A program made the position numbers and the translations under genes. A stretch of DNA of 64,000 nt from Isoptericola sp. BMS4. Lineage in GTDB: Bacteria; Actinomycetota; Actinomycetes; Actinomycetales; Cellulomonadaceae. This document shows positions 53,603-62,270 of the stretch, piece after piece. The notes under the pieces were generated by a model. The model was not told the origin of the DNA. It saw nothing but the letters and a program-made list of their open reading frames with translations, and made no database searches. Each line of letters begins with the position of its first letter. Position 1 is the stretch's first letter. The DNA is taken from NCBI RefSeq assembly GCF_011634835.1, contig NZ_SIRP01000001.1, forward strand, positions 675,140-739,139, given 5' to 3'.

Positions 53603-54163
53603 TCAGCGTGCCAGGGCGGCGGCGCGCCACTCGGGCGCGAGCACGGACCACACCTCGATGTCGTGGCGTTCGCCCCGGTGGAAGTGCTGCCCGCGCAGCA
53701 CGCCGTCCCTCCGCATGCCCAGACGCCGGGCGACGGCGATGCTGGCGGAGTTCTCCGCGGCGACGCGCCACTCGACGCGGTGGATGCCCCGCTCGTGCAC
53801 GGCCCAGTCGATGAGGCACCGGGCGGCGCGGGTCACCAGGCCGCGGCCCACGGCCGCCGGCTCCAGCCAGCACCCGGCCTCCGCGGTGCCCTGCGCGACG
53901 TCCATCGTGCGGAACAGGACGCCACCCACCAGGGTGTCGTCCGTCCAGATGCCGCAGACCCGCCCCGTGTCGGTGGCCGTCTTGGTGGCGTAGTCGGCGA
54001 GAAAGTCCCGCGCCGACGGGACGTCGCGGACGGCGTCCGCCAGCCCGATGAACCGGCCCACGAAGTCGCGGCCGCGGTCCATGTGGGCCGCCAGCTCCTC
54101 CGCGTGCCGGGGCTCCAGCGGGCGCAGCTCGGCGCCGTCCTCCCCGAGGGATCTCGCGAACAT
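53603..54163 (-). CDS. GNAT acetyltransferase, RimJ/RimL type
   Basis: 186 residues. It follows the RimL plan: AELRPLEPRHAEELAAH at the start, GGVLFRTMD, AEAGCWLEPAAVGRGLVTRA as the acetyl-CoA pyrophosphate loop, and RVEWRVAAENSASIAVARRL near the end. The ATG has GGAGG four bases upstream. It acts on protein N-termini or small amines; the substrate is not evident. Confidence 0.87.
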   Translation of the reverse strand: MFARSLGEDGAELRPLEPRHAEELAAHMDRGRDFVGRFIGLADAVRDVPSARDFLADYATKTATDTGRVCGIWTDDTLVGGVLFRTMDVAQGTAEAGCWLEPAAVGRGLVTRAARCLIDWAVHERGIHRVEWRVAAENSASIAVARRLGMRRDGVLRGQHFHRGERHDIEVWSVLAPEWRAAALAR

Positions 54164-54253
54164 CTCTCCTCCGCACGTCGGGCTGCCGGGCCGAGGGGAT
54201 CTTCGCACGTCCGCGGCCGGGCGGGCGACGGGGTACGTGGCGCCGCGCCCGCC

Positions 54254-55108
54254 TCAGCCGTCGACGCCGTAGAGCCGGACGGCCGTGGCGGCCCAGACAG
54301 CCTGCGCGGCGGTGTCACCGAGCGGGGGCAGGGCGCGGGCGGTGCGCTCGACGACCTCCGCGTACGGGGCCACGCGCGCGGACATCGGCCAGTCGCTGCC
54401 GAACAGCAGCCGGTCGGGGCCGAGCAGGTCGACGGCGACGCGCGCGGCCGCCGCGACCCGCGCGTCGTCGCCGGGCGCGGTGGTGTGGATCCCGGACAGC
54501 TTGGCGTGCACGCGGGGGTGGGCCTTGAGGTCGCGCAGGGCGTCGCGCCACGGCCCGTCGGGGTCCGCGGTGCCGAGGCCCAGGTGGCACACGACGACGT
54601 CGAGGCCGGGGTGGCGCCTCGCGAGCGCCGCGACCGCGGGGAGCTGGTCGGGCCGCACGAGCGCCTCGAGCACGCGGCCCGTGGCGGCCAGGCCGTCGCA
54701 CAGCGCGTCGAGGCCTGCGACGTCGGACAGGTCCGCCGCGCCGCCCGGGGCGGCGAGCCGGACGCCCGCCACGGGGACGCCCTCGTCGACGAGCGGCTGC
54801 GCCATGCCCGCCCACGCGGCGTCGTCGCCGGGCCGGGCGTCGTACTGCAGCACGACGGGCCCGGGCAGGGGGCCGTGCGCGGCGGCCTCGCGCGCGAGCC
54901 ACCGCGCCTCGCCCTCGGTGTCCGCGGCCTGCACGGCGACGGCGGCCCGGACGGGCACGGGCGACGTGGCGACGGCGCCCGCCAGGTCCTCCGGCCCGAC
55001 CCGCGCGGGCAGGCCGAGGTCGTCGCGGAACCACGAGACCCGCATCGCCGAGGTGTCCCACAGGTGCACGTGGGAGTCCACGACTCCCCGTGCCGTGGTG
55101 CCGAACAT
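54254..55108 (-). CDS. amidohydrolase-2 family lactonase, probable L-fuconolactonase
   Basis: 284 residues, the size of L-fuconolactonase. Motifs: DSHVHLWD with metal-binding His pair near residue 14, VVCHLGLG with a third His, HAKLSG, and LLFGSDWPM with the catalytic Asp. It would open fucono-lactone to fuconate. It lies between the AKR and downstream genes of the fucose operon. The ATG at 55108 has no ribosome site; a GTG nine codons in has GGGGAG two bases before it, so the start is uncertain. A 67-bp hairpin sits just upstream. Confidence 0.83.
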   Translation of the reverse strand: MFGTTARGVVDSHVHLWDTSAMRVSWFRDDLGLPARVGPEDLAGAVATSPVPVRAAVAVQAADTEGEARWLAREAAAHGPLPGPVVLQYDARPGDDAAWAGMAQPLVDEGVPVAGVRLAAPGGAADLSDVAGLDALCDGLAATGRVLEALVRPDQLPAVAALARRHPGLDVVVCHLGLGTADPDGPWRDALRDLKAHPRVHAKLSGIHTTAPGDDARVAAAARVAVDLLGPDRLLFGSDWPMSARVAPYAEVVERTARALPPLGDTAAQAVWAATAVRLYGVDG

Positions 55109-55118
55109 GTCATCCCTG

Positions 55119-55185
55119 GCTGCCGAACATGGGGTTGCTCCGGGACTCACGGCCCGAGTCCCGGAGGAACCACCTGTTCGGCAGC
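55119..55185. repeat. 67-bp interrupted hairpin between the AKR and lactonase genes
   Basis: Outer arms GCTGCCGAACA and TGTTCGGCAGC and inner arms CTCCGGGACTC and GAGTCCCGGAG enclose seven bases. It covers the last 13 codons of the AKR gene and ends 10 bases before the lactonase ATG, so it forms in the operon RNA. It may attenuate transcription or protect the upstream message. Confidence 0.65.
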
Positions 55186-56124
55186 GGGGGCGGCGGGGGT
55201 GGGGGACGAGCGGGCGATCGCGTCCAGCCCGGCCCACAGGGACTCGGGGACGACGGCGGCCGCGGCGTCGGCGAACGCGTCCACCTCGGCCGGCGTGCGG
55301 GCGCCCACGACGACGGCCTCCACGCCGTCGACCCGCAGCGGGTACCGCACGGCGGCCGTCGGGAGCGCGACCCCCGCGGCGGCGCACGCCGCCGCCATGC
55401 GTACCGCCCGGTCCACCTGGTCCGGCGACGCGGGGTGGTAGTCGAAGAACGGGGCTGCGACGGGGTCGGCGAGCACGCCGGAGTTGTAGACGCCCGCGCC
55501 GATCACGCCCACGCCCCGCTCGCGGGCGGCGGGCAGCAGGTCGTCGAGCGCGGTCCGGTCGAGCAGGGTGAGGCGCCCGGCGGGCATCACCACGTCCAGC
55601 GCCCCCGCGCTCTCGCGCACCAGCCGCGCCACCGGCGCGGTGCGGCCCATGCCGACGCCCACCGCCCGTACGACGCCCTGGTCGCGCAGCTCCAGCATCG
55701 CCGGCAGCGCGCCGTCGAGCGCCGCGCCGACGTCCGCCGGGTCGTGCAGGTACAGCAGGTCGACACGATCGGTGCGCAGCCGGGCGAGGCTGCCCTCCAG
55801 CGACCGCAGCACGCCGTCGCGGCTCAGGTCGCCGACGGTCCTCCCGTCCGGGCCGCCGGTGCCGCCCGCGGGCACGGGCGCGCCGTCGGCGTCGACGATC
55901 GTGCGGCCCACCTTGGTGGCGATCACGACGGAGTCGCGGTCCACCCCGGCGAGCGCCGCCCCGAGCCGCAGCTCGCTGACCCCCTCGCCGTAGTGCGGGG
56001 CGGTGTCGAAGAACCGCAGGCCGCGCGCGAGCGCGCGGTGCACGGTCGCCTCGGCGTCCGACTCGGCCACGGGCGTGAACAGGTTGCCGATGGGCGCGCA
56101 GCCCAGCCCGAAGGCGCCAGTCAC
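55147..56124 (-). CDS. aldo-keto reductase, probable L-fucose (aldose) 1-dehydrogenase
   Basis: 325 residues. The AKR tetrad is visible: RFFDTAPHYGEG (Asp, Tyr), VIATKVGR (Lys) and LYLHDPADVG (His). The sequence type matches aldose/L-fucose dehydrogenases, which make the 1,5-lactone with NAD(P)+. I chose GTG 56124 because the 50-bp palindromic element lies immediately upstream. A start at ATG 56220 would translate through that element, and no homology appears there. Confidence 0.82.
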   Translation of the reverse strand: MTGAFGLGCAPIGNLFTPVAESDAEATVHRALARGLRFFDTAPHYGEGVSELRLGAALAGVDRDSVVIATKVGRTIVDADGAPVPAGGTGGPDGRTVGDLSRDGVLRSLEGSLARLRTDRVDLLYLHDPADVGAALDGALPAMLELRDQGVVRAVGVGMGRTAPVARLVRESAGALDVVMPAGRLTLLDRTALDDLLPAARERGVGVIGAGVYNSGVLADPVAAPFFDYHPASPDQVDRAVRMAAACAAAGVALPTAAVRYPLRVDGVEAVVVGARTPAEVDAFADAAAAVVPESLWAGLDAIARSSPTPAAPAAEQVVPPGLGP

Positions 56125-56125
56125 C

Positions 56126-56175
56126 GACGTGTCAGGCTGTGCGCGACGTATACCCCGCGCACGGTCTGACACGTC
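56126..56175. repeat. 50-bp palindromic element, copy 4
   Basis: Ends GACGTGTCAGGC and GTCTGACACGTC, with an inner GTGCGCG/CGCGCAC stem and central GTATACC. It fills the gap between the aldolase stop at 56190 and the AKR start at 56124. Confidence 0.8.
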
Positions 56176-56189
56176 GGAGGCCGGGGGGC

Positions 56190-57005
56190 TCAGAGGTCGG
56201 AGGGCTGCGCGGAACGCCATGCCTCGAACTCCCCTCGGGTGTCGGGGGTCAGCGGGTAGTAGTCGCTCAGCCGGGCGCCCTCGTCGAGCCGGCGCCGGCT
56301 GAAGCCCTCCCACTCCTCGTGGTCCTGCGCGGAGGCGACCACCTGCTCGGCCATGGCCTGGGGGACGACGACGGGACCGTCGTCGTCCGCCACGACCAGG
56401 TCGCCGGGCATGCACAGCACCCCGCCCACCGCCACGGGCACGTCGTACGCCCAGGGGAACAGCTCGGACTGGGACGCGTAGTGCGGCGTCACGCCGTCCG
56501 ACCACACCGGCAGGCCCAGGTCGCGGATCTTGCCCGAGTCCCGGATCCGGCCGTCGACGACGATGCCGGCGCCGCCCTGGCGCTGGAAGTAGCGGGCGAG
56601 GATGTCGCCGACGCACCCGGAGAACCGGCTGCCGTACGCCTGGATGACGAGCACGTCGCCGGGCCGCACAGCCTCGAGCACGTGCCACAGGGCGGTGTGC
56701 CGCTCCACGTACTCCTGCTCGTCGCCGGCCGCGAGGTCCTCACGCTGCGGCATGAACTGCAGCGTGAGCGCCGAGCCGACCACGCGGTACCCCGGCTCGA
56801 GGGGCCGCGGGCCCTCCACGAACGTGCGGCGGATGCCGAGGCCGTGCAGCTTGGCGCACGCGGTGGCCGCGGAGACCCGCCCCAGCCGCTCCACGGTGGC
56901 GGGGTCCGGGCGGTCGTACGCGCCGCCGCGCACGGGCAGCGACACGTCCGGGCGGACCAGCCCCGGCGTCGCGTCGAGGTCCGGGGTGGTGAGCGAGTCG
57001 GTCAT
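56190..57005 (-). CDS. RraA-family protein, probable 2-keto-3-deoxy-sugar-acid aldolase
   Basis: 271 residues. The RraA/HMG-aldolase signature is present: a GSRFSGCVGDILA loop and IVVDGRIRDSGKIRDLG, with the Arg-Asp pair that holds pyruvate and metal in class II aldolases of this fold. In this cluster it would split 2-keto-3-deoxy-L-fuconate to pyruvate and L-lactaldehyde; that step is inferred. The start overlaps the upstream gene by four bases. Confidence 0.8.
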   Translation of the reverse strand: MTDSLTTPDLDATPGLVRPDVSLPVRGGAYDRPDPATVERLGRVSAATACAKLHGLGIRRTFVEGPRPLEPGYRVVGSALTLQFMPQREDLAAGDEQEYVERHTALWHVLEAVRPGDVLVIQAYGSRFSGCVGDILARYFQRQGGAGIVVDGRIRDSGKIRDLGLPVWSDGVTPHYASQSELFPWAYDVPVAVGGVLCMPGDLVVADDDGPVVVPQAMAEQVVASAQDHEEWEGFSRRRLDEGARLSDYYPLTPDTRGEFEAWRSAQPSDL

Positions 57006-58945
57006 CGGGTGGCTCCTACGGTGGGGGTCTCGGTGAGATGACGCGGGCGGGCCGCGGCGGGGGCGGTGTGCAGCACGACGTCGGCGCGGTGCGACGGCGG
57101 CAGCTCCACGAGCAGGTCGGCGGCGTCGAGCGGGAGGGTCCTGGTCGTCGGCGCGCCCGGTGCCGCGGCCGCCGCGGTCGACGGTCCCGGCCAGGCGCCG
57201 CCCTCCTCGCCGTGGACGACGACCCCGGTGAGGCGCTGCTCGCCGAACCGCGAGGGGCGCACGCGCACCCGGCGGGTCGCCGACGACAGGTTGACCAGCG
57301 TGAGGGCGACCCGCCCGGCGTCGCGGTCGCCGTCGAGCCGCGTCACCAGGGCGGCGACGTCGGGCGGGAGGCCGGGCCGGCGCCGGTCGGCGTCGGTGTA
57401 CGACACCGCCGCGAACGGCAGCCCGCCGTTGTACAGGGTCTGGGGCGTGCCCGTGATCAGCTGACCCAGCACCTCCGTCACGACGGGGTTGACGCGCTGC
57501 CAGAAATGCAGGTGCACGCCCGGCCCCGCCGGCTCGGCGTCCATGAGCGCGCGGCGCCGCGCCACCTGGCCCAGCGCCATCGACAGCGCCCGCTCCGGGT
57601 AGTCGGGCAGCGTGCCGTCGAGGAACGCGAGCCAGGGGCCCTCGTGCCCGGCCTCCACCTTGTCCCGGAAGGAGCGCACCTCCCGCGAGCCCGGGGTGGC
57701 GTCGAGCACCCGGTCCAGGCGCTCGCGGTCGGCGTCGTCGCGGGTCCACCACCACAGCCAGGTGGGCAGGTCGAGCTGGAGCGGGCCGAAGTCGAACCAG
57801 CCCTCGGCGCCGTACCGGTAGGGCACGAGCAGCGCGGGCTCGGCGGCGTGCGGGCCGAGCCGCTCGACCCAGCCGCCGCGCAGGCTGAACGGCGTCTCGG
57901 CCACGGGCGCCGTGACCGCGTGCTCCAGCGCCGTGTCGAGCATGGTGCGCACCAGGTCGAGCGGGCCGTCGTCCCGCGGCCCCGCCGCGCCGCTGACGAA
58001 CGACGCGTTGATCGCGCCGACGAGCGTGCTCATCCCGACCGAGTGCAGGCCGTGCGGCCACGTCCAGCCGTAGTGGCCGCCGTACCAGGCGCCGTCGTGC
58101 AGCCCGCCGACCGTGCCGTCCGGTGCGACGTTGTCGGGCATGAGTCCGCCGGCGGCCACGGCGCGCTCGCGCCACCCGGCCACGTACCGCGTCACCCACG
58201 CCGCCGAGGCCGCGTCGCCGTCGTACAGCCAGCGGTTGACCACGAGCGACGTCGCCGCCAGGTTCACCGCGGTGTCCCCGGCCGCGCGGCGCTGCATCTC
58301 GTCGCCCATGAGCCGTGCCTTCGCCGGGTCCTCCAGGTCCTCCCAGCGCTCGATGCCCGGGAGCCCGTGCAGCGGCAGGCCGTAGGCCTTCATGTAGTCC
58401 AAGGAAGCCGGGTAGGTGAGCCACTCGGTGCCCAGCCCGTCGAGAGGTCCTTGCGCCCCGTTGTGCGGCGCGGTGATGATGTTGCGGCGAGGGTCGTAGT
58501 TGCCGTGGGCCGGGTCGGTGTACAGGGCGGCGAAGCGGCGGGCGCGGTCGGCGAACCGCTCGTCGCCAGGGTCGGCGGCGCACAGCGCGTACAGGAACAG
58601 CAGCGACTCGCCCTGGTGGAACCAGTCGTAGCCGTTCTCGTACTCGTCGGTGAGCATCCCGGCCTCGGTGAGCTGCGCCGTCACGCCCTCGAAGTGGTGC
58701 TTGGCGGCGTCGAGGACCGCGTCGCTGCCGCCGAGGGCGTAGAACGCCGGCCAGTTGAAGAACGGCTCGTACAGGTCGTCGACGCCGTCGCGGTGCTCGA
58801 ACCCGCCCGCGTGGGCGATGCGGCCGTCCGGCTCCGTGTAGCGGGCCGAGAACTCCTGCCACGCCTCCTCCGTGACGTCGAACAGCCGGCGCTGCAGCAC
58901 GGCCCAGGCGGGCACCTCGCGCAGGGGAACGGTGGGGACGTGCAT
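57002..58945 (-). CDS. uncharacterised 647-residue protein of the fucose operon, possibly an (alpha/alpha)6-barrel enzyme
   Basis: There is no signal peptide, so it is cytoplasmic. Residues ~1-440 are helix-rich with many aromatic and acidic residues (YEPFFNWPAFYALGG; YDWFHQGESLLFLYAL; GHYGWTWPHGLHSVGM), as in toroid glycoside hydrolases or lyases. Residues ~520-620 look like a beta-sandwich (VALTLVNLSSATRRVRV). I cannot name the family. Between importer permeases and aldolase, and coupled to the latter, it probably breaks or isomerises the imported glycoside. Confidence 0.65.
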   Translation of the reverse strand: MHVPTVPLREVPAWAVLQRRLFDVTEEAWQEFSARYTEPDGRIAHAGGFEHRDGVDDLYEPFFNWPAFYALGGSDAVLDAAKHHFEGVTAQLTEAGMLTDEYENGYDWFHQGESLLFLYALCAADPGDERFADRARRFAALYTDPAHGNYDPRRNIITAPHNGAQGPLDGLGTEWLTYPASLDYMKAYGLPLHGLPGIERWEDLEDPAKARLMGDEMQRRAAGDTAVNLAATSLVVNRWLYDGDAASAAWVTRYVAGWRERAVAAGGLMPDNVAPDGTVGGLHDGAWYGGHYGWTWPHGLHSVGMSTLVGAINASFVSGAAGPRDDGPLDLVRTMLDTALEHAVTAPVAETPFSLRGGWVERLGPHAAEPALLVPYRYGAEGWFDFGPLQLDLPTWLWWWTRDDADRERLDRVLDATPGSREVRSFRDKVEAGHEGPWLAFLDGTLPDYPERALSMALGQVARRRALMDAEPAGPGVHLHFWQRVNPVVTEVLGQLITGTPQTLYNGGLPFAAVSYTDADRRRPGLPPDVAALVTRLDGDRDAGRVALTLVNLSSATRRVRVRPSRFGEQRLTGVVVHGEEGGAWPGPSTAAAAAPGAPTTRTLPLDAADLLVELPPSHRADVVLHTAPAAARPRHLTETPTVGATR

Positions 58946-58949
58946 CGCG

Positions 58950-59894
58950 TCAGCCCTTCGTCGCGCCGGCCACGAGGCCGCCGATGATGTGCCGCTGCAT
59001 GACGACGAAGAACACGATCGCGGGGGAGACCGCGAGCAGCAGCGTGGGGAACACCGTCGTGTAGTCGGTGGAGAACTCGCCGACCGCCGCGTACACGCCG
59101 GTCGTCACCGTGTAGATGCCCGAGCTCGGGCCCAGGATGATCTGCGGGCTGACGAAGTCGTTCCACACGCTGATGGAGTTCAGCACGACGATCGTCGCGA
59201 CGACCGGCCGCATGATCGGGAAGACGCACGACCAGAACGCCCGGATGCGGCCCGCGCCGTCCAGCGCCGCGGCCTCGTCGATGTCGCGGGGCACGGTGCG
59301 CAGGTAGGCGGCGAACAGGAAGATCGTCACCGGCAGCGTCGCCGCTGTCTCGAAGAGGATGAAGCCGGGGATCGTGTTGATGAGCCCCAGCACCCGCAGC
59401 ACGAACACGACCGGGATCAGCGTCACCTGGCCGGGGATGAACAGCCCGGACACGAACAGCAGCAGCAGCCCCAGGTGCCACTTCGAGCGGCCACGCGCGA
59501 TGACGTACGCGACCGGCGCGGCGAGGGCGATGCCGCACAGGTTGACCAGCGCGACGAACAGCAGCGTGACGCCGTACGCGCGCACCACGTTGAACTTCTC
59601 GCTGGTGAGCGCGGCCTGCAGGTACTCCAGGCTGAACGTGTCCGGGCCGATCGCCAGCGGCGACGAGATGATCGCCTCCTGCGGCTTGAAGGCGTTGATC
59701 ACCATGATGTACAGCGGCACCAGCATGACCAGCGCCGTCGCGCCGAGGACGATCCACTTGACGACGCGGCCCGTCAGCGGGGTGCGGACCTTCGTCGTGC
59801 GGCGGCGCGCGGGCGGCGGCGGGGCGACCCGCGCGGCGGCGGGGGCGCCGTCCGCGACGGGCGCAGGCGTCGACCGGGTGGTGAGGGAGGGCAT
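58950..59894 (-). CDS. sugar ABC permease, MalG type (fucose operon)
   Basis: 314 residues. A ~40-residue Pro/Ala/Arg tail is followed by six membrane helices. The EAA loop is DEAAALDGAGRIRAF. The ATG shares one base with the stop of the other permease (TGATG), and the gene ends four bases before the 647-residue gene begins. With it and the binding protein it forms the importer of this operon. Confidence 0.92.
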   Translation of the reverse strand: MPSLTTRSTPAPVADGAPAAARVAPPPPARRRTTKVRTPLTGRVVKWIVLGATALVMLVPLYIMVINAFKPQEAIISSPLAIGPDTFSLEYLQAALTSEKFNVVRAYGVTLLFVALVNLCGIALAAPVAYVIARGRSKWHLGLLLLFVSGLFIPGQVTLIPVVFVLRVLGLINTIPGFILFETAATLPVTIFLFAAYLRTVPRDIDEAAALDGAGRIRAFWSCVFPIMRPVVATIVVLNSISVWNDFVSPQIILGPSSGIYTVTTGVYAAVGEFSTDYTTVFPTLLLAVSPAIVFFVVMQRHIIGGLVAGATKG

Positions 59895-60817
59895 CAGGCG
59901 GCCACCTTCTTCTCCGCGCCCCGACGGGCGAACGTCACGGCGAGCCCGAGCACGGCCGTGACGAGCAGCAGGATCACGGCCTGCGCCGCCCCGAAGCCGA
60001 GCCGGGACTGGGCGAACGAGTCCTTGAGGATCTGGTAGACGATCGTCTGCGTCGAGGCGGCGGGGCCCCCGTCGGTCAGCGCGAGCACGACGTCGTACAC
60101 CTTGAGCAGCCCGACCAGGGTGAGCACCAGGTTCACCGTGAAGACGGGGGCGATGAGCGGGAGCGTCACGGCGCGGAACTGCTGCCACCTCGACGCGCCG
60201 TCCACCGTCGCGGCCTCGTAGTACTCCGTCGGCACCGACTTGATGCCGGCGAGGAACAGGATCATGTTGAAGCCGAAGTGCGACCACACGATCGTGAGGA
60301 TCACGCTCGCCTTGGCGAAGCCCACCTCGGTGAGGAACGGCACCGCCGGGATCCCGAGGTGCCCGAGCAGCTCGTTGACGGCGCCCTCGGGCGCGAGGAT
60401 TGCCGACCACAGGAACCCGATGATTAGCGCGCTGATGATGTACGGGTAGAAGAAGATCGTGCGCATCAGCGTGTTGGTGCGCCCTGGCCCCGCGATGAGG
60501 GCCGCGAGCGCCAGGCCCACGCCGTTGCACAGGACCGTGCCGAAGAACGCGACGACGGCGGTGAAGATCGCGGCGTCCACGGTGCGCGGGTTGCGGAACA
60601 CCTCCGTGTAGTTCTCGAACCCGATGAACGTGAAGTTCAGGCTGTAGCCGTTCCAGTCCGTCAGGCTCAGCACGAACGCCAGGATCATCGGGACGATGAA
60701 CATCGCCACGAAGACGAGGACGGCGGGGCCGCCCATGACGATGCCGGGGAGCCGGTCGCGCCACACCCGCGCCGCCGGGCGGCGGCGGGCGGGCGCGACC
60801 GTGAGGGAGCTATGCAT
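59894..60817 (-). CDS. sugar ABC permease, MalF type (fucose operon)
   Basis: 307 residues with six membrane segments and the EAA loop YEAATVDGASRWQQFRAV. It is one of the first genes in the operon after the binding protein, separated by 48 bases. As in the other two importers in the window, no ATPase gene accompanies it. Confidence 0.92.
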   Translation of the reverse strand: MHSSLTVAPARRRPAARVWRDRLPGIVMGGPAVLVFVAMFIVPMILAFVLSLTDWNGYSLNFTFIGFENYTEVFRNPRTVDAAIFTAVVAFFGTVLCNGVGLALAALIAGPGRTNTLMRTIFFYPYIISALIIGFLWSAILAPEGAVNELLGHLGIPAVPFLTEVGFAKASVILTIVWSHFGFNMILFLAGIKSVPTEYYEAATVDGASRWQQFRAVTLPLIAPVFTVNLVLTLVGLLKVYDVVLALTDGGPAASTQTIVYQILKDSFAQSRLGFGAAQAVILLLVTAVLGLAVTFARRGAEKKVAA

Positions 60818-60865
60818 GCCTCAGGCAGTCCTTTCTGTCGGCCGGGTCCGTGGTTCCGCTCCGGC

Positions 60866-62128
60866 TCAACCGGTGGTGGCGGCGAACCAGTCGTCCATGG
60901 CGGACAGCACGTCGTCGGCCGGAGTGCCGCCGATGAGCGCCTGCGTCTGCGCGTTGATCTCGTCGGAGTAGCCGTCGGGGAGCGTGCGCTCGCCGTAGCC
61001 CTGGCCGGTGGGGGTGTAGTCCTCGGCGGGGGTGTCGGCGACGATCTGCTGCAGCTCGGAGCCGAGGTCCGTCATCTCGTAGTCGTAGCCGTCGCGGAAG
61101 TTGCCGTCGACGGCGAGCTGGTCGGCGACGGCGGTCCGGTCGGTCACGAGGAACTCCACGAGCTTCGCGGCGGCGTCCTGGTGCTCGCTGGCCTTGAGGA
61201 TCGAGTACGGGCTGGCGACGTTGGCACCCATCGCGGGCCCGGAGGTGCCTTCGAAGGCCGGGGCGCGGAAGACGCCGATGTCCGCCGGGTCGGTGGCGTT
61301 CGCCTCGGTGCCCGCGAACCAGCTCCCCATGGGGTAGACCGCGCTCTCGCCCGAGAGGAACGCCTGCTCGGCGTCGGGGTACTTGATGCCCAGCGAGTCC
61401 TTGGGGACGTAGCCCTCGGCCACCCAGTCGGCGTACGTCTCGACCGCCGGGCCGTAGCTCTCGGAGAACGTGGCCTCGCCGGCGCTCATGTGCGCGTACC
61501 AGTCGGGGTCGTCGGCGACGATCGTCGGTAGGCCGAGTGCCTGCAGCGAGTGGCTGGTCATCCAGTCGCCGCCGGTCTGGACCGGCGTCCAGCCGGCGTC
61601 CTTCAGCTTGCCGAGCGCGGCCGTGAGCTCCTCGACGGTGGTGGGGACCTCCTCGATGCCGGCCTCGGCGAACGCCGTCTTGTTGTAGAACCAGAGGCTC
61701 TGCAGCTGGAAGCCGATGCCGGCCATGTAGTACTTGCCGTCGATCGAGTACTGGTCCGCGAGGGGAGCGGAGGTGGCCCAGTCGTAGCCCGACAGGTCGA
61801 CCAGCTCGGGCGCCATCTCGACGGTGGGCGTCGACTGCACCACGTCGGGCGCGTCGCCCGCGGTGAGCAGGCGGGGCAGCGCGGCGGTCACGCCCTCGGC
61901 ACCCGGGTTCTGGATGACGACGTCGATGTCCGGGTTCGCCTCCTCGAACGGGGCGACCAGGCCGTTCCAGAACTCCTCGGTGAGGTTGGGGGTGACGTTG
62001 ACGAGCATGCGCAGCTCGGTGGTGCCGTCCGCGGTGCCGCCGCCGTCGTCGGAGCCGGCGCAGCCGGTGAGGGCGAGGCCGGCGGCCGCGAGCGTGCCGA
62101 CGGTCGCCAGGGTGCGGTGCTTGATCAT
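60866..62128 (-). CDS. sugar ABC substrate-binding lipoprotein (fucose operon, first gene)
   Basis: 420 residues. The lipoprotein signal ends LALTGC, so the protein is membrane-anchored outside. The mature part has the type 1 binding-protein plan: TEEFWNGLVAPFEEANPDIDV, LWFYNKTAFAEAGI, AFLSGESAVYPMGSW and SPYSILKASEHQDAAAKLVEF. It is first in a seven-gene operon running to the lactonase. The promoter 50 bases upstream carries the shared operator. Confidence 0.92.
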   Translation of the reverse strand: MIKHRTLATVGTLAAAGLALTGCAGSDDGGGTADGTTELRMLVNVTPNLTEEFWNGLVAPFEEANPDIDVVIQNPGAEGVTAALPRLLTAGDAPDVVQSTPTVEMAPELVDLSGYDWATSAPLADQYSIDGKYYMAGIGFQLQSLWFYNKTAFAEAGIEEVPTTVEELTAALGKLKDAGWTPVQTGGDWMTSHSLQALGLPTIVADDPDWYAHMSAGEATFSESYGPAVETYADWVAEGYVPKDSLGIKYPDAEQAFLSGESAVYPMGSWFAGTEANATDPADIGVFRAPAFEGTSGPAMGANVASPYSILKASEHQDAAAKLVEFLVTDRTAVADQLAVDGNFRDGYDYEMTDLGSELQQIVADTPAEDYTPTGQGYGERTLPDGYSDEINAQTQALIGGTPADDVLSAMDDWFAATTG

Positions 62129-62176
62129 CGTTGATCCTCTCGGTGGTGCACGACCGGGTAGGGAACCTCGTCGAGG

Positions 62177-62193
62177 ACACTAATCGATAATCG
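62177..62193 (-). promoter_or_regulatory. operator-promoter of the fucose-type operon
   Basis: On the minus strand CGATTATCGATTAGTGT gives a TAGTGT -10 directly joined to an ATCGAT-centred palindrome. It differs at one base from the site at 51046-51062. The start codon is 49 bases downstream. Confidence 0.6.
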
Positions 62194-62258
62194 TTGGGAA
62201 CGGAAGTGCCGGCACAGCGTCACACCGGGCGGCGTCCGGAGCGGGTGCCCGGCGCCCA

Positions 62259-62264
62259 TAGGCT
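62259..62264 (+). promoter_or_regulatory. -10 box of the CopD/CtaG gene
   Basis: TAGGCT ends six bases before the GTG at 62271, giving leaderless geometry. Confidence 0.4.
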
Positions 62265-62270
62265 GGACCG

